Positions 41,470 through 41,675 of a stretch of DNA of 41,675 bases are shown one piece after another. The stretch spans positions 1 to 41,675 of the forward strand of contig NZ_AJZD02000335.1 in NCBI RefSeq assembly GCF_000272105.2, written 5' to 3'. The notes beneath the pieces were generated by a model, which made no database searches, was not told where the DNA came from, and saw only the letters and a program-made list of their open reading frames with translations. This stretch comes from Vibrio splendidus 12E03 (lineage in GTDB: Bacteria > Pseudomonadota > Gammaproteobacteria > Enterobacterales > Vibrionaceae). The position numbers were made by a program, and so were the translations under genes. Position 1 is the first letter of the stretch; each line of letters opens with the position of its first letter.

Positions 41470-41501
41470 TTATCTAAATACATTTACAAATGCTTAGATA
41501 A
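41470..41501 (-). other. Long AT-rich hairpin in the rimP leader
   Basis: TTATCTAA (41470-41477) pairs with TTAGATAA (41494-41501), and CATTT with AAATG inside. It lies between the two terminators of the leader. Confidence 0.6.
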
Positions 41502-41502
41502 C

Positions 41503-41530
41503 AAAAAACCCCGTATAAGCCGGGGTTTTT
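41503..41530 (-). terminator. Terminator after the tRNA gene
   Basis: CCCCG / CGGGG (41509-41513 with 41521-41525), 7-nt loop, A-run and T-run on either side, thus effective on both strands. First of two terminators between metY and rimP. Confidence 0.88.
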
Positions 41531-41548
41531 GTTGCTGGACCCTTATAT

Positions 41549-41604
41549 GTTAAGTGCCATCATATTCGATATCGCACTTAACTCACAGTGAGGTTCACAC
41601 TGTG
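41549..41604 (-). repeat. Two inverted repeats between metY and rimP
   Basis: GTTAAGTGC (41549-41557) pairs with GCACTTAAC (41574-41582), and CACAGTG (41584-41590) with CACTGTG (41598-41604). They could be RNA hairpins in the tRNA 3' trailer or operators for a rimP promoter. I see no strong promoter in this stretch. Confidence 0.6.
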
Positions 41605-41645
41605 CAAACTTGCTACCAATACAAGCTATATAATAGCATTGAAAT

Positions 41646-41675
41646 TGGTTGCGGGAGCCGGATTTGAACCGACGA
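41646..41675 (-). tRNA. metY: 3' part of a tRNA gene, probably initiator Met (metY)
   Basis: Minus strand: the last 30 nt of a tRNA, with T-arm GGTTCAAATCC and an acceptor strand ending in encoded CCA (GGCTCCCGCAACCA). The 5' part is outside the window. The T-arm/acceptor sequence and the position before rimP-nusA-infB match the initiator tRNA gene metY of E. coli and Vibrio. The anticodon is not visible. Confidence 0.8.

Overview
The window is a 41.7-kb piece of chromosome I from a Vibrio (Vibrionaceae, moderate-to-low GC). Evidence is a NupC nearly identical to the structurally solved V. cholerae nucleoside transporter, a VF530-family protein, PlzC- and RocS-type cyclic-di-GMP proteins, and the typical Vibrio orders deoCABD-nupC and rimP-nusA-infB-rbfA-truB-rpsO-pnp-nlpI. 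Within the genus I cannot name the species safely. No transposase, phage, CRISPR or integron gene was seen. This is core backbone with a more variable left end.

Left end (1-5.4 kb): a 5'-truncated AraC-type regulator, a long-chain acyl-CoA synthetase, then two successive modules each made of a GcvA-like LysR regulator divergent from a small DUF1127-type protein. Each divergent gap carries a 17-bp palindrome of the same design. A VF530-type small DNA-binding protein and a heptamer tandem repeat follow.

Middle (5.4-24.8 kb): an EF-G gene outside any ribosomal protein operon, radA, a two-PilZ-domain protein (plzC), serB divergent from ytjB, and the deoxynucleoside catabolic operon deoC-deoA-deoB-deoD (minus strand). 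The nucleoside transporter nupC lies upstream of it behind a perfect CRP site. NupC imports nucleosides, DeoD and DeoA phosphorolyse them, DeoB isomerises deoxyribose-1-phosphate and DeoC cleaves the 5-phosphate. Every junction of the deo operon holds an RNA hairpin. Then come a TatD-type hydrolase (YjjV), overlapped by a 51-codon gene, prfC (RF3) with a terminator-like hairpin in its predicted leader, the overlapping pair holD-rimI, and the overlapping pair ubiT-yhbS.

Right part (24.9-41.7 kb): rocS (PAS-GGDEF-EAL) sits between ubiT and ubiU-ubiV, the genes for oxygen-independent ubiquinone synthesis. Next are a MATE efflux pump and its MarR regulator, with the same 21-bp operator upstream of each. 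The window ends in the large translation/RNA cluster rimP-nusA-infB-rbfA-truB-rpsO-pnp-nlpI on the minus strand, headed by a tRNA (initiator Met, metY) cut by the window edge.

The most rewarding things to check are the duplicated LysR/DUF1127 modules with matching palindromes, the MarR/MATE operator pair, the terminators placed just ahead of start signals (rimP, prfC, deoD, nlpI), the rocS insertion in the ubiTUV locus, and the unlisted small gene overlapping yjjV. I did not find a clearly new multi-gene system; the LysR/DUF1127 modules come closest.
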